A DNA stretch of 56,268 nt from Candidatus Zhuqueibacterota bacterium (GCA_016929295.1 JAFGJB010000193.1:1-56268); one strand, 5' to 3'. Shown: positions 42,470-51,494, counted from the stretch's first letter. Numbers and translations are program-made. Notes: a model not told the origin generated them from the letters alone.

Positions 42470-42994
42470 CTATAATGCCTTTCCACAATACGCGCAATGT
42501 TTCCATCCACTTTGTACACTTTTGCCACAATGGGGACAGGTAATTTTCAGGCTGGCGCCGCAATGCGGGCAGACGATATAATCAGCTTGCACTGCTCCCT
42601 TGCACCTGGGGCAGACCTCAGCATCGACCGAGCTCATTGCACTGGATGTCGCCATACTCGACCGCACAATCAAATAGATGATGAGCGCAATGATGTTGCC
42701 GAAAAAAACCAGCAAGGCCCATAAAGCGCCGCTCATTTTATTACGCTCGGCATCATTATAAACCCATATGGTAATCAGAAGCCAGAAAAGGGTGATGAGC
42801 AGAATGAGCAGAATCGGAAAAAGCGGCAGAAATCGACCATGAAAAAATCCCGGCAACATGACGGCGCTCTCGCCCAAAGGCATACCCAGGATATACCCGA
42901 GGCCGAATCTGAGGAAGGGAAGCAAAATGAGCAGGAACAATGACGCGATGACAATAAAAATGATCAAGCCGGGTGTTTTCTTTGTTTGTGCCAT
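42470..42994 (-). CDS. Membrane protein with C-terminal double zinc ribbon
   Basis: A 174-residue protein with three hydrophobic helices: LIIFIVIASLFLLILLPFL, LFPILLILLITLFWLLITIW, and ALWALLVFFGNIIALIIYLI. The last resembles the PLDc_N/phospholipase-D nuclease N-terminal type of membrane segment. About 45 C-terminal residues with four CxxC pairs follow (CPRC, CPHC, CPHC, CAYC), i.e. two zinc ribbons. GAAGGAG lies five bases before the ATG at 42994. It follows the anti-sigma gene by 11 bases and so probably belongs to that operon, perhaps as a regulon member or a modulator. Confidence 0.7.
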   Translation of the reverse strand: MAQTKKTPGLIIFIVIASLFLLILLPFLRFGLGYILGMPLGESAVMLPGFFHGRFLPLFPILLILLITLFWLLITIWVYNDAERNKMSGALWALLVFFGNIIALIIYLIVRSSMATSSAMSSVDAEVCPRCKGAVQADYIVCPHCGASLKITCPHCGKSVQSGWKHCAYCGKAL

Positions 42995-43005
42995 TTTATT
43001 CTCCT

Positions 43006-43455
43006 TCAATTTTTTACAGCAGCCTTGTGCTGAACAAGAATGGGTGCACATATCGCTGCGACGATGTTTTGCAAAAGTACGATGAGTAAAAAAAGTGCCG
43101 ATAATCGATAAAGTGAATCATTGTTCTCAGAATAGAATTGCATGACGGCCGTCGCGATCAGTATCAGGACTGACAGTACAGAGAGTGCGATGGCTGCCTT
43201 TGGCGAACGCCAGCTTTCGACCAATCGGCGTAGCAGACTTTTATGTGAACGATTTTCGCCCAGTTCTGCTCGGCAGGACGCCAGCACCTGATTTTTTAAA
43301 TAGATAGGTGTCGCCGGAAATGTAGGAGTGCTGAATCGTCGGATAACGTCAGCAAATTCGGCGCATGCCGGACAATCGCTCAGATGTTGCAGCTCTGCGG
43401 TTGTCAGTCCTTCCGACAACGCCAGCTTTCGTTCTATTTTCGAGCACTTGATCAT
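43006..43455 (-). CDS. Anti-sigma factor with zinc-finger-like N-terminus
   Basis: A 149-residue protein. Residues about 20-32 read LQHLSDCPACAEF, the HxxxCxxC motif of zinc-binding anti-sigma domains. Two transmembrane helices follow: AALSV-type near 90 (AIALSVLSVLILIATAVMQF) and ALFLLIVLLQNIVAAICAPI near 120. The ATG overlaps the sigma stop by four bases (ATGA), so it is translationally coupled to its partner, the typical ECF sigma/anti-sigma arrangement. It is expected to hold the sigma factor at the inner membrane until a signal releases it; the signal is unknown. Confidence 0.75.
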   Translation of the reverse strand: MIKCSKIERKLALSEGLTTAELQHLSDCPACAEFADVIRRFSTPTFPATPIYLKNQVLASCRAELGENRSHKSLLRRLVESWRSPKAAIALSVLSVLILIATAVMQFYSENNDSLYRLSALFLLIVLLQNIVAAICAPILVQHKAAVKN

Positions 43456-44000
43456 TCTTTGTATTCCTTCAGTTCACGGCGTAATTTTTGAACAGCCCTG
43501 TGAATGGTCGCCTTGACCGTCCCGTCGGAGCATTTCATCATTCTGCTGATGTCGGATATTTTGAATCCCTCTATGTGATGCAGGCAAAAGAAAATTCGCT
43601 GCTTTGCCGACAGTTTTCCCATTGCGTTCTGCAAATAATCATGCCATTCATATTCATTCGGCTGAGAAACCCCGGATACCCATATGTCCTCCGCTGATTC
43701 AGCATTCTCCAACGCATGACCAAGGAAAAATCGACGTATCTGCGCGCGGCGAAGCTCATCTCGAAATATATTGGTGGCGATGGTAAAAATGTAATTCTTA
43801 AAGTTACGCACGACTTTTCCCGAGTTCATTTGTAAGGCGGCGCGCAGCCAGGTCTCCTGATAGACATCCTCGGCCATCGCGGCAGATTCGACGAGATGGC
43901 GAACATAGCGATAGAGTGCTGCTTCGTGCTCATAGAAAAGCGATTCGAAAGCAGCTGTATTGATTTTACTCTTGCGGATATTGTCCGGATCGACTTGCAG
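43452..44000 (-). CDS. ECF-type RNA polymerase sigma factor with non-ATG start
   Basis: A 182-residue sigma-70 family protein. Region 2 begins upstream of the first in-frame ATG (43877): the frame reads AAFESLFYEHEAALYRYV then MAEDVYQETWLRA, so an ATG start would remove half of region 2. The frame is open back to a stop at 44004-44006. The only near-cognate codon is CTG at 44000, six bases after GGAG, so CTG is my choice. Region 4 is complete: GKLSAKQRIFFCLHHIEGF, KISDISRMMKCSDGTVKATI. The anti-sigma gene overlaps its end. Confidence 0.8.
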   Translation of the reverse strand: MQVDPDNIRKSKINTAAFESLFYEHEAALYRYVRHLVESAAMAEDVYQETWLRAALQMNSGKVVRNFKNYIFTIATNIFRDELRRAQIRRFFLGHALENAESAEDIWVSGVSQPNEYEWHDYLQNAMGKLSAKQRIFFCLHHIEGFKISDISRMMKCSDGTVKATIHRAVQKLRRELKEYKE

Positions 44001-44164
44001 CGTTCACTCCTCTCCGCGGGCATGAATTCAAAGTCATAGACGGATGAGCGGGAAAATGGTTTATGCGGAATATAAAAAAAATAGTGATCGTTACAATCTG
44101 AACTCTATTTAATGCATTGACCGATCAAGATTTTTACTTAAATTGTGCTGTGAAATTACTCGGG

Positions 44165-45115
44165 ATGGAAAAAGAATTTCCGCTTGTTTTAGCGCCTCTG
44201 GCCGGCTGGTCGGATGCGCCTTTTCGGCGGTTGTGCCGGGAGTTTGGCGCTGACATCGTCTATACGGAAATGGTGAGTGCCGATGGCGCCATTCGCCAGC
44301 AGCACAAGACCCTGGCGCTCGCTCAATTCACGGCGTCCGAGAGGCCCATTGTCATTCAGGTTTTTGGCGCCGAGCCCGAAACGGTCGCGGGCGCCATCGA
44401 GATCATCACGGCTATGAGACCGGATGCCATAGATTTGAATTTTGGCTGTCCGGCTCGCAAAGTGGTCAGACGAGGCAGCGGCTCAGCTCTCCTGCGCGAT
44501 CTCCCTCTGTTGCAGAAAATCGCCCGAGCGGCTGTGCGGGCGACCGACATTGCCATTACCGCCAAGCTGCGCAGCGGCTGGGATGCGGATTCCATCGTTG
44601 TGCTGGAAGCCGCTGAGCGCCTGCAGGATATTGGTGTGCAAATGCTCGCCATCCACCCGCGAACGCAAACGCAACAATTTAGAGGCTTTGCAGATTGGTC
44701 ATTGATCAGACGCGTCAAGGAAGCGGTGAGCATTCCGGTCATTGGCAATGGTGATGTAAAAACAGCATGGGATGCCAAAAAAATGTTTGATGAAACCGGA
44801 TGCGATGGCGTCATGATCGGCCGAGCGGCATGCGGGCGGCCGTGGATTTTTCAGCAGGTACGCCTGTTCCTCGATAGCGGCCAAGAGCCTTCATCGCCCG
44901 CTTTTGCTGAACAAATTGCCGTTTGTCTGCGTCACCTCGCCCTCAACGTTGCGGCCTATGGAGAGAAACAAGGTGTTCGCATGATGAAAAAGCAAATCGC
45001 CCTCTATCTGCGAGGTTTCGCGCACGCGAGCGCCATTCGGCAAAAGATTTTAGCGCTCGAGGCACACAGTGATATCAGAGAGTTCTTGTCCGAGTTACCC
45101 AATTTACATTCGTAA
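44165..45115 (+). CDS. dusB: tRNA-dihydrouridine synthase (DusB-like)
   Basis: A 316-residue FMN enzyme that reduces uridines in tRNA. Typical features are VLAPLAGWSDAPFRRLCREF at the start, the catalytic cysteine C95 in LNFGCPARKVV, ITAKLRSGWD, the AIHPRTQTQQFRG histidine region, and phosphate-binding segments PVIGNGDV and GVMIGRAACGRPW. The frame extends upstream to a TTG at 44117, but the ATG at 44165 aligns with the usual family start. Its downstream neighbour is a cyclic-diphosphoglycerate-synthetase-like GTPase; there is no obvious link between them. Confidence 0.9.
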   Translation: MEKEFPLVLAPLAGWSDAPFRRLCREFGADIVYTEMVSADGAIRQQHKTLALAQFTASERPIVIQVFGAEPETVAGAIEIITAMRPDAIDLNFGCPARKVVRRGSGSALLRDLPLLQKIARAAVRATDIAITAKLRSGWDADSIVVLEAAERLQDIGVQMLAIHPRTQTQQFRGFADWSLIRRVKEAVSIPVIGNGDVKTAWDAKKMFDETGCDGVMIGRAACGRPWIFQQVRLFLDSGQEPSSPAFAEQIAVCLRHLALNVAAYGEKQGVRMMKKQIALYLRGFAHASAIRQKILALEAHSDIREFLSELPNLHS

Positions 45116-45195
45116 GCCTGACATGTCGATAACAGCGAATGAAAAAGCCAGTCAAAAAAATCGCGCAGTCCATTCAACGTCACACTGGAGGAACT

Positions 45196-46506
45196 ATGTC
45201 ACGTAAAGTCATCATCATGGGAGCCGCAGGTCGGGATTTTCACAATTTTAATGCGGCATTTCGATCGAATGACAATTATGAGGTGATCGCATTCACCGCA
45301 ACGCAAATACCCAATATCGAAGAACGACTCTATCCCGCTGAATTGGCGGGACCGCGTTATCCGCATGGCATACCCATTGTGCCAGAGAGCCATCTTGCCG
45401 AACTGATCCGGGAACAGCAGGTCGATGAGGTCTATTTCTCCTACAGCGACGTGTCGTACGAATTTGTCATGCATCAGTCCGCGCGCGTCAATGCCCTGGG
45501 TGCGACCTTTTCGTTGCTGGGGCCAAAATTTACCATGCTGAAAGCCAGCGTGCCCGTTGTGGCGGTCTGCGCGGTGCGAACGGGTTGCGGCAAGAGTCAG
45601 ACAACACGCCGGGTGGCCGACATATTGAAATCGCACGGCAAAAGGATCGTCGCCGTGCGCCATCCCATGCCATATGGTGATCTGCTGAAACAGGCGGTTC
45701 AGCGATTTGAATCTTTGCATGACCTGAAACAGCATCAATGCACCATTGAAGAGATGGAAGAGTACGAGCCGCATATTGTCAGCGGATCGGTGGTCTATGC
45801 CGGCGTGGATTACGGCGCCATTCTGCGGCAGGCGGAGAAGGAAGCGGATGTGATCTTGTGGGATGGCGGAAATAATGATACTCCATTCTATCAAGCGGAT
45901 ATTCATATCACGGTCACGGATCCTCTGCGTCCCGGGCACGAGGTCTCTTATTATCCGGGTGAGACCAACGTTCGAATGGCGAATGTCATCATCATCAATA
46001 AAGTGGATACTGCGAATGCGCATGATATCAAAACGGTGCGCGATAATGTACGGGCGGTGAATCCTGACGCCGAGATCATCGACGCCGCATCGCCGATTCA
46101 GGTGGACAATCCGGCGGTCATTCGCGGCAAACGCGTCCTGGTTGTGGAGGATGGACCAACGCTGACGCACGGCGAAATGAAGTTTGGCGCCGGCGTCGTT
46201 GCTGCACAGCGATTTGGCGCTGCTGAAATCGTCGATCCGCGGCCATTTTTGCAGGGGTCGCTGGTGGAAACATTTGAAAAATATCCTGCGACCGGTGCGC
46301 TGCTGCCGGCGATGGGATACGGCGAGCAACAGATGCGAGATCTGGCAGCGACCATTGCTAAAACAGAGTGCGATGCTGTTGTCATCGGCACGCCCATTGA
46401 TTTGCGTCGCATCATCGCCATTGACAAACCCACGACGCGCGTCTATTACAATCTGCAGGAAATCGGCACACCGACATTGGAGGACGTTCTGGGTCAATTA
46501 TGGTGA
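45196..46506 (+). CDS. Cyclic 2,3-diphosphoglycerate synthetase-like P-loop NTPase
   Basis: A 436-residue protein of the COG2403 type. N-terminal Rossmann part (RKVIIMGAAGRDFHNFNAAF), then a P-loop TGCGKS at 129-134, a VRHPMPYGDL segment, and a GTPase-like core with ILWDGGNND and VIIINKVD. Archaeal relatives make cyclic 2,3-diphosphoglycerate, a thermoprotectant; bacterial homologues are mostly uncharacterised, so I do not claim that reaction. GGAGG lies five bases before the ATG at 45196. A long open frame on the opposite strand inside the gene is a shadow. Confidence 0.75.
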   Translation: MSRKVIIMGAAGRDFHNFNAAFRSNDNYEVIAFTATQIPNIEERLYPAELAGPRYPHGIPIVPESHLAELIREQQVDEVYFSYSDVSYEFVMHQSARVNALGATFSLLGPKFTMLKASVPVVAVCAVRTGCGKSQTTRRVADILKSHGKRIVAVRHPMPYGDLLKQAVQRFESLHDLKQHQCTIEEMEEYEPHIVSGSVVYAGVDYGAILRQAEKEADVILWDGGNNDTPFYQADIHITVTDPLRPGHEVSYYPGETNVRMANVIIINKVDTANAHDIKTVRDNVRAVNPDAEIIDAASPIQVDNPAVIRGKRVLVVEDGPTLTHGEMKFGAGVVAAQRFGAAEIVDPRPFLQGSLVETFEKYPATGALLPAMGYGEQQMRDLAATIAKTECDAVVIGTPIDLRRIIAIDKPTTRVYYNLQEIGTPTLEDVLGQLW

Positions 46507-46618
46507 TGCAGTGGACAGATGCTGCCTCTCTGTTTGTGTCTCGAATAAGGCTATTTAAGATTATTAAAAACAGTATATTAACTGTTATGAATAGTGTTCA
46601 GATTGTGGCAAATTTCTC

Positions 46619-46647
46619 TTGACTAATTGATGATTAATTGCTAACTT
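46619..46647 (+). promoter_or_regulatory. Promoter of the yceD-rpmF-fab cluster
   Basis: TTGACT (46619-46624) and TAACTT (46642-46647) are 17 bases apart. The predicted start near 46655 leaves about 15 bases before the GTG of the yceD gene. A small dyad AACAGT/ACTGTT at 46569-46574 and 46581-46586 lies upstream and could be a regulator site. Confidence 0.5.
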
Positions 46648-46669
46648 TTACGCATATTTTGGAGGATCG

Positions 46670-47179
46670 GTGGTCAAGCTCAATTTTGCTGCAATAAAAG
46701 AAGGCCATTCCTTCCTTGCAGAGGATGTGGAGGCGACGGATATTGATCTTGCCGAGTTCACCGAGTTTGGCCATGCGGTCCATATCCAGCACGATCTTGA
46801 AAGAGTGGGAAATGAGGTCTATATCAAAACGACGCTAGCGACCAAGATGAACTTGATTTGTGATGTGTGCCTCGATTCCTACAGCCTGAACGTACAAGAG
46901 ACCATCGAGATTATTCTGACAAAGGATAATGAGCTCGTCGAGCGGGGCGAGGAAGACGTCTATCTGGTGACGGATTCGACGACAGAAATTGACATCACGG
47001 ATTCGCTTCGCCAGTCGCTGATATTGGCCATACCGTTCAAGAAAACATGTCGGGAAAGCTGCAAAGGTCTGTGCCCGACGTGTGGGAACAATTTAAATTA
47101 TCAGCAGTGCGCTTGCAGCAGGGAGAAAACGGATTCACGCTGGGATGAGCTGAGAAAAATCACCTTTACTAAAGAATAA
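46670..47179 (+). CDS. YceD/DUF177-family protein
   Basis: A 169-residue cytosolic protein of the DUF177/YceD family, implicated in 23S rRNA accumulation in E. coli and plants. The C-terminal motif CRESCKGLCPTCGNNLN with CxxxC..CxxC-like cysteines is the family mark, and CDVCLDS in the middle gives another pair. It starts at GTG four bases after GGAGG. As in most bacteria it sits directly before rpmF (20-base gap) and the fatty-acid genes. Confidence 0.9.
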   Translation: MVKLNFAAIKEGHSFLAEDVEATDIDLAEFTEFGHAVHIQHDLERVGNEVYIKTTLATKMNLICDVCLDSYSLNVQETIEIILTKDNELVERGEEDVYLVTDSTTEIDITDSLRQSLILAIPFKKTCRESCKGLCPTCGNNLNYQQCACSREKTDSRWDELRKITFTKE

Positions 47180-47199
47180 GTCATAATATTGAGGATACT

Positions 47200-47382
47200 A
47201 TGCCTTTACCAAAAAGACGACATTCGCGATCAAGACAGGCAAAACGCCGAGCAAATTGGAAATTGACCGCACCAACGGTCGTCGAGTGTTCCAATTGTCA
47301 TCAACCGAAATTACCTCACAGAGCGTGCCCGAATTGCGGCTATTACAAGGGTCGTTCCATCTTTCTGCCACGAGAATCCTGA
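47200..47382 (+). CDS. rpmF: 50S ribosomal protein L32
   Basis: A 60-residue protein beginning MPLPKRRHSRSRQAKRRANW, the conserved start of L32 once the initiating methionine is removed. It has a zinc ribbon of two pairs, CSNCH and CPNCGYY, so this is the zinc-binding (C+) form. Between yceD and plsX, as in many phyla. Confidence 0.97.
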   Translation: MPLPKRRHSRSRQAKRRANWKLTAPTVVECSNCHQPKLPHRACPNCGYYKGRSIFLPRES

Positions 47383-47454
47383 CTTGCCCACCTCATTTGC
47401 CCACAATGTTGACGCTGGCGCCGAATTGGCATGCGTGCGGACCTGGAGTAAGCA

Positions 47455-48492
47455 TTGATAAAGATTGCATTAGACGCGATGGGAGGCGACCATGCTCCCC
47501 AGCATGCCGTGCATGGCGGCATCGAAGCCGCCCGGATTTCAAAGGGGCGTTTTGCGGTCGTGTTGGTGGGCGATCAGGGAGCAGTAGAAAAAGAAATCGC
47601 CAAGCATTTTCGTACGCAGGATTTGCCGTTAACCATCGTGCATGCGTCGCAGCGTGTGGAGATGAATGAAAAGCCGGCTGTCGCTCTCAAGCAAAAGCCC
47701 GATTCATCCATCGCCGTGGCTACGCGGCTGCATGCGAATCGTGAGGTGGACGCTCTCGTGAGCGCCGGCAATACCGGCGTCGTCATGGCGCACGCCCTGT
47801 TCGGCCTCAAACGCGTCGCCGGCATTCGACGGCCCGCTATCGGTTCACTGCTGCCGAATCAGACGGGCGGCACAACGTTGTTGCTGGATGTCGGGGCAAA
47901 CGTCGACAGCCGTCCCGAAGATCTGGTGCAATTTGGCATGATGGGCAGCATATACGTTTCACGCCTGTTCGAGATCGCAACTCCTCGCGTCGGATTGCTC
48001 AATGTCGGACATGAGGAGGGCAAAGGCAATGAGGTGTCGAGCAAGGCTTTTGCGCTCTTTAAAAACTGCTCATGCAATTTCATCGGCAATGTCGAAGGCG
48101 GAGATATCTTGCGCGGCACCTGCGATGTCGTTGTCTGCGACGGATTTGTCGGCAACATTGTGCTCAAGGCGGCGGAGAGTCTGCACGGTCTCTTCAAGAT
48201 GAATATGAGACGCCTGGTCAAGAAATATCTCTTCTCGCAAATTGGCGCCCTGCTCATGAAGCCGACCTTTGAAGGCATTCGCAAGGTGTTTGACTATGAG
48301 GAGTATGGTGGTGCACCCTTGTTGGGTGTGCAGGGCTGTTGCATCATCGCGCACGGGAAATCGACACCCCGCGCCATCAAAAATGCCATTCTCGCCGCTT
48401 TCAAATTTGTCACCGAAAACGTGAACGGAGCGATTAAAGAGCAAGCCACATTACCTCTGAATGATGATAGTCAAATGGTATCGCAGAATTAA
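47455..48492 (+). CDS. plsX: Phosphate acyltransferase PlsX
   Basis: A 345-residue enzyme that converts acyl-ACP into acyl-phosphate for phospholipid synthesis. It opens with IKIALDAMGGDHAPQ, and carries SAGNTGVVMAHALFGL, DVGANVDSRPEDLVQF, NVGHEEGKGNE and VCDGFVGNIVLK, all family signatures. The start is TTG with GGAG nine bases upstream; no in-frame ATG lies before the conserved first strand. Adjacent to fabH as usual. Confidence 0.95.
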   Translation: MIKIALDAMGGDHAPQHAVHGGIEAARISKGRFAVVLVGDQGAVEKEIAKHFRTQDLPLTIVHASQRVEMNEKPAVALKQKPDSSIAVATRLHANREVDALVSAGNTGVVMAHALFGLKRVAGIRRPAIGSLLPNQTGGTTLLLDVGANVDSRPEDLVQFGMMGSIYVSRLFEIATPRVGLLNVGHEEGKGNEVSSKAFALFKNCSCNFIGNVEGGDILRGTCDVVVCDGFVGNIVLKAAESLHGLFKMNMRRLVKKYLFSQIGALLMKPTFEGIRKVFDYEEYGGAPLLGVQGCCIIAHGKSTPRAIKNAILAAFKFVTENVNGAIKEQATLPLNDDSQMVSQN

Positions 48493-48518
48493 AGTCTTCA
48501 CCTGAATAGAAGGAATGT

Positions 48519-49508
48519 GTGAGTATAAAACCTGCTGCAAAAATTATTGGAAGCGGCGTCGGCCTTCCGCAAAAAATATTGACCAATTTTGACCTGGAAA
48601 AGATGGTCGATACGAGTGATGAATGGATCAGAACTCGTACAGGAATTGAAACCCGCTATATTGTCCAGGATGGCCAGTGCACCTCTGATCTGGGGACCGA
48701 AGCCGCCATGAACGCGCTCAAGGACGCCCATATCAAGGCGAAAGAGGTGGATCTCATCATCTTTGCGACGATCACCGGCGATGTCGGTTTTCCCGCTGCC
48801 GCTGTTTTTGTGCAGAAGAACATCGGCGCCCATCACGCCGCCGCTTTTGATATTCAGGCCACCTGCACCGGATTTATCTATGGCCTGGAAATGGCAGATG
48901 CACTCATCGCCACAGGACGAGCCAAAACAGTGCTCCTTATCGGCGGCGAGACCCTCTCTCGCATCACCGACTATCGCGATCGCAATACCTGCGTGCTATT
49001 TGGTGATGGCGCCGGCGCCGTCGTATTGCAGCCATCGGATGATGAACGCGGCGTCCTGGCAACATTCACCAGGAGCGATGGCCGATTGCATAAATTGCTC
49101 ATGATGGAGGGAATGGGCACAAAGAATCCACCCCATTCTGAAAATTACCACGAGAAAATGCAATATATTCAAATGGAGGGACGTGACGTTTTTAAACATG
49201 CCGTCACTTGCATGGGAGATGCTGCGGAGCTGATATTGGAAAAAGCGGGACTCACCTGTAAAGATGTGGATCTGCTGATTCCTCATCAGGCCAATATTCG
49301 TATCATTGATGCGACAGCGAAACGAATCAAAATGCCGCCGGAAAAAGTCTTTATCAACGTGAATAAATATGGCAACACCTCGGCAGCATCAATACCCCTG
49401 GCGATTGACGAAGCGCGCAAAAGCGGCCGGCTGCAACCGGGTGACGTCGCTGTCTTGGTGGCGTTTGGCGGCGGTTTTACCTGGGGATCGGCGGCAGTTC
49501 GGTTCTAG
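48519..49508 (+). CDS. fabH: Beta-ketoacyl-ACP synthase III
   Basis: A 329-residue condensing enzyme that starts fatty-acid chains from acyl-CoA and malonyl-ACP. The catalytic triad is C116 (QATCTGF), H256 (LIPHQANIR) and N286 (NKYGNTSAAS); the DTSDEWIRTRTGIETRYI opening and the GGGFTWGSAAVRF ending are conserved. The start is GTG, five bases after AAGGA. Confidence 0.96.
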   Translation: MSIKPAAKIIGSGVGLPQKILTNFDLEKMVDTSDEWIRTRTGIETRYIVQDGQCTSDLGTEAAMNALKDAHIKAKEVDLIIFATITGDVGFPAAAVFVQKNIGAHHAAAFDIQATCTGFIYGLEMADALIATGRAKTVLLIGGETLSRITDYRDRNTCVLFGDGAGAVVLQPSDDERGVLATFTRSDGRLHKLLMMEGMGTKNPPHSENYHEKMQYIQMEGRDVFKHAVTCMGDAAELILEKAGLTCKDVDLLIPHQANIRIIDATAKRIKMPPEKVFINVNKYGNTSAASIPLAIDEARKSGRLQPGDVAVLVAFGGGFTWGSAAVRF

Positions 49509-49541
49509 GTTATTTCTGCAGGTTGAAATCTGGACACGTAC

Positions 49542-50474
49542 GTGAAATATTTTGCCTTTCTCTTCCCCGGACAAGGTTCCCAATTTGTGGGCATGGCGCA
49601 AGATTTTTATGATGAATTTGCTTTGGCAAAAGAACGCTATCAACAGGCCAACGATATCGTTGGATTTGATCTGACGCAGCTGTCATTTCAAGGGCCGGAA
49701 GAAGTATTGTCGCAGACAGCCAAGACGCAGCCCGCTCTGTTTGTCCATAGTTACGTTGTCTGTGAACTGCTGAGAAAGAGAGGCATCGCACCGAGCATGG
49801 TCGCCGGTCACAGCCTCGGCGAATACTCTTCTCTTGCGGCGGCCGAGGTGCTGAATTTTGACCAAACATTAAAGCTTGTCAAACTTCGCGGTCAGTTGAT
49901 GCAGAATGCCGGTGAGAAAGTCAAAGGCGCCATGGCGGCAATCATCGGTTTGGACTATCTGGCTGTGCACAATATTTGCCAGCGGGCTTCCCGCCGGGCG
50001 CTCGTCGATCTGGCCAATTTTAATTCTCCGGATCAAATCGTCATTTCCGGCACCGTGAACGGCGTTGAACTGGCCATGTCCATGGCGCAAAATGCGGGCG
50101 CCAAACGAGCCGTTCGGCTCAATGTCAGCGGGGCATTTCATTCTCCGCTGATGCGTCCCGTCATCGACGAATTCCTCGAGGAATTGGCAAAGGTCGAATT
50201 TTCCCGGCCTTCGGTGCCTGTTTTTTCAAATGTCACGGGACAACCAACCATGAATCCAGCTGAGATCAAAATGTTTCTTGGCAAGCAGTTGCTCAGTCCG
50301 GTGCTGTGGACGGAAACCATAAAACATATGGTCCAGGGTGGCGGGAACGCTTTTCTTGAAGTTGGACCGGGCACTGTTCTGACCGGATTATCACGCAAAA
50401 TTGACCGGCAAATTGACACAACGCCGGTGGGAACCGTTGACCAGCTGATAAAATTAGCCGGGAGGTTAGCTTGA
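49542..50474 (+). CDS. fabD: Malonyl-CoA:ACP transacylase
   Basis: A 310-residue enzyme moving malonyl groups from CoA to ACP. FPGQGSQFVGM opens the protein, the nucleophile is S91 in GHSLGEYSSL, and the small ferredoxin-like subdomain (NSPDQIVISG) and the histidine in SGAFHSPLM are present. It begins at GTG with only a weak ribosome site, and its TGA overlaps the fabG TTG by four bases. Confidence 0.95.
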   Translation: MKYFAFLFPGQGSQFVGMAQDFYDEFALAKERYQQANDIVGFDLTQLSFQGPEEVLSQTAKTQPALFVHSYVVCELLRKRGIAPSMVAGHSLGEYSSLAAAEVLNFDQTLKLVKLRGQLMQNAGEKVKGAMAAIIGLDYLAVHNICQRASRRALVDLANFNSPDQIVISGTVNGVELAMSMAQNAGAKRAVRLNVSGAFHSPLMRPVIDEFLEELAKVEFSRPSVPVFSNVTGQPTMNPAEIKMFLGKQLLSPVLWTETIKHMVQGGGNAFLEVGPGTVLTGLSRKIDRQIDTTPVGTVDQLIKLAGRLA

Positions 50475-51214
50475 TAAATTTACAAGAACAGACAGCCATC
50501 GTGACCGGATCGGCGCGCGGCATCGGCGCGGCGATCGCTTTCAGACTGGCGCACGCCGGATGCAATCTGATCATCTCGGACATTGACGAGCGCGGGGCAC
50601 AGGCTACTGTGGACAGGATCAAGGAGATAGGCCGAGACGCCATTGCCGTTCAGACGGATGTGTCGAGGTGGGAACAGGCGGAAAATTTGCTGAAAGTATC
50701 TATTGCTAAATTCGCCAAAGTTGATATTTTAGTGAATAACGCCGGTATTACGCGCGATAATCTGCTCATGAGAATGAGTGAAGCCGAATGGGATGCGGTC
50801 ATGACCGTCAATCTCAAAGGAACCTTTCATTGCATCAAAGCCGCATCGCGAATGTTGATGAAGCAACGACATGGCAAAATTATCAACGTCGCGTCGGTCG
50901 TCGGCATCATAGGAAACGCCGGCCAGGCAAATTATGCGGCTTCCAAAGCCGGCATCATCGGCCTGACCAAGTCGGTGGCGAAAGAATTCGGTTCGCGCAA
51001 TATTCAGGTGAATGCCGTTGCGCCCGGCTATATTCAAACCGACATGACGAAAGATTTGCCGGATGCCGCAAAAGAGGCTTTTTTAACCATTATTCCATTA
51101 CAGCGTGCCGGTCAGGTGGAGGATGTGGCGAATGCCGTACTCTTCCTGGCCAGTCCATTGTCCGATTACATGACCGGTCAGGTGTTGCACGTTGATGGGG
51201 GCATGGTTATGTAA
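50471..51214 (+). CDS. fabG: 3-oxoacyl-ACP reductase
   Basis: A 247-residue short-chain dehydrogenase that reduces 3-ketoacyl-ACP with NADPH. The nucleotide loop is TGSARGIGAAI near 13-23, the NNAGITRDN segment follows, and the catalytic residues are S142, Y155 and K159 (YAASK). The start is TTG, five bases after GGGAGG and overlapping the fabD stop (TTGA), so it is translationally coupled. Confidence 0.95.
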   Translation: MINLQEQTAIVTGSARGIGAAIAFRLAHAGCNLIISDIDERGAQATVDRIKEIGRDAIAVQTDVSRWEQAENLLKVSIAKFAKVDILVNNAGITRDNLLMRMSEAEWDAVMTVNLKGTFHCIKAASRMLMKQRHGKIINVASVVGIIGNAGQANYAASKAGIIGLTKSVAKEFGSRNIQVNAVAPGYIQTDMTKDLPDAAKEAFLTIIPLQRAGQVEDVANAVLFLASPLSDYMTGQVLHVDGGMVM

Positions 51215-51260
51215 ATAGTAAACAAAACCAATTTAACTCTAATTTCAGGAGGACGAGTCA

Positions 51261-51494
51261 ATGTCTGTGGAAGATCGCATAAAAGAAATTATCGTTGAGC
51301 AGTTGGGGGTGGACGCCAGCGAAGTCACTGAAACCGCTTCCTTCATTGATGATTTGGGTGCTGATTCGCTTGACACTGTCGAACTGGTGATGGCATTTGA
51401 AGAAGAATTCGGCATTGAAATTCCCGACGAAGAGGCTGAAAAGCTCTTAACCGTCGGTGATGCCCTCAACTATATGAGACAGAAAAAAGGGTGA
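51261..51494 (+). CDS. acpP: Acyl carrier protein
   Basis: A 77-residue acidic protein. Serine 36 in [12 protein letters not shown] receives the phosphopantetheine arm. Helix I ([13 protein letters not shown]) and helix III ([14 protein letters not shown]) match typical AcpP. AGGAGG lies eight bases before the ATG, the strongest ribosome site of the fatty-acid cluster, in keeping with the high level of ACP needed. A strong terminator follows. Confidence 0.97.
   Translation: MSVEDRIKEIIVEQLGVDASEVTETASFIDDLGADSLDTVELVMAFEEEFGIEIPDEEAEKLLTVGDALNYMRQKKG

Noticed and set aside
43826..44023. Possible frameshift in the sigma factor, with an ATG-started frame upstream
   Set aside because: The sigma frame itself continues through region 2 to a CTG with ribosome site. 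No shift is needed.
45199..46497. 432-codon frame on the minus strand inside the diphosphoglycerate-synthetase-like gene
   Set aside because: The + strand gene has a clear P-loop and family motifs. The antisense product is rich in H, R and C with no domain, as expected of a codon-bias shadow.
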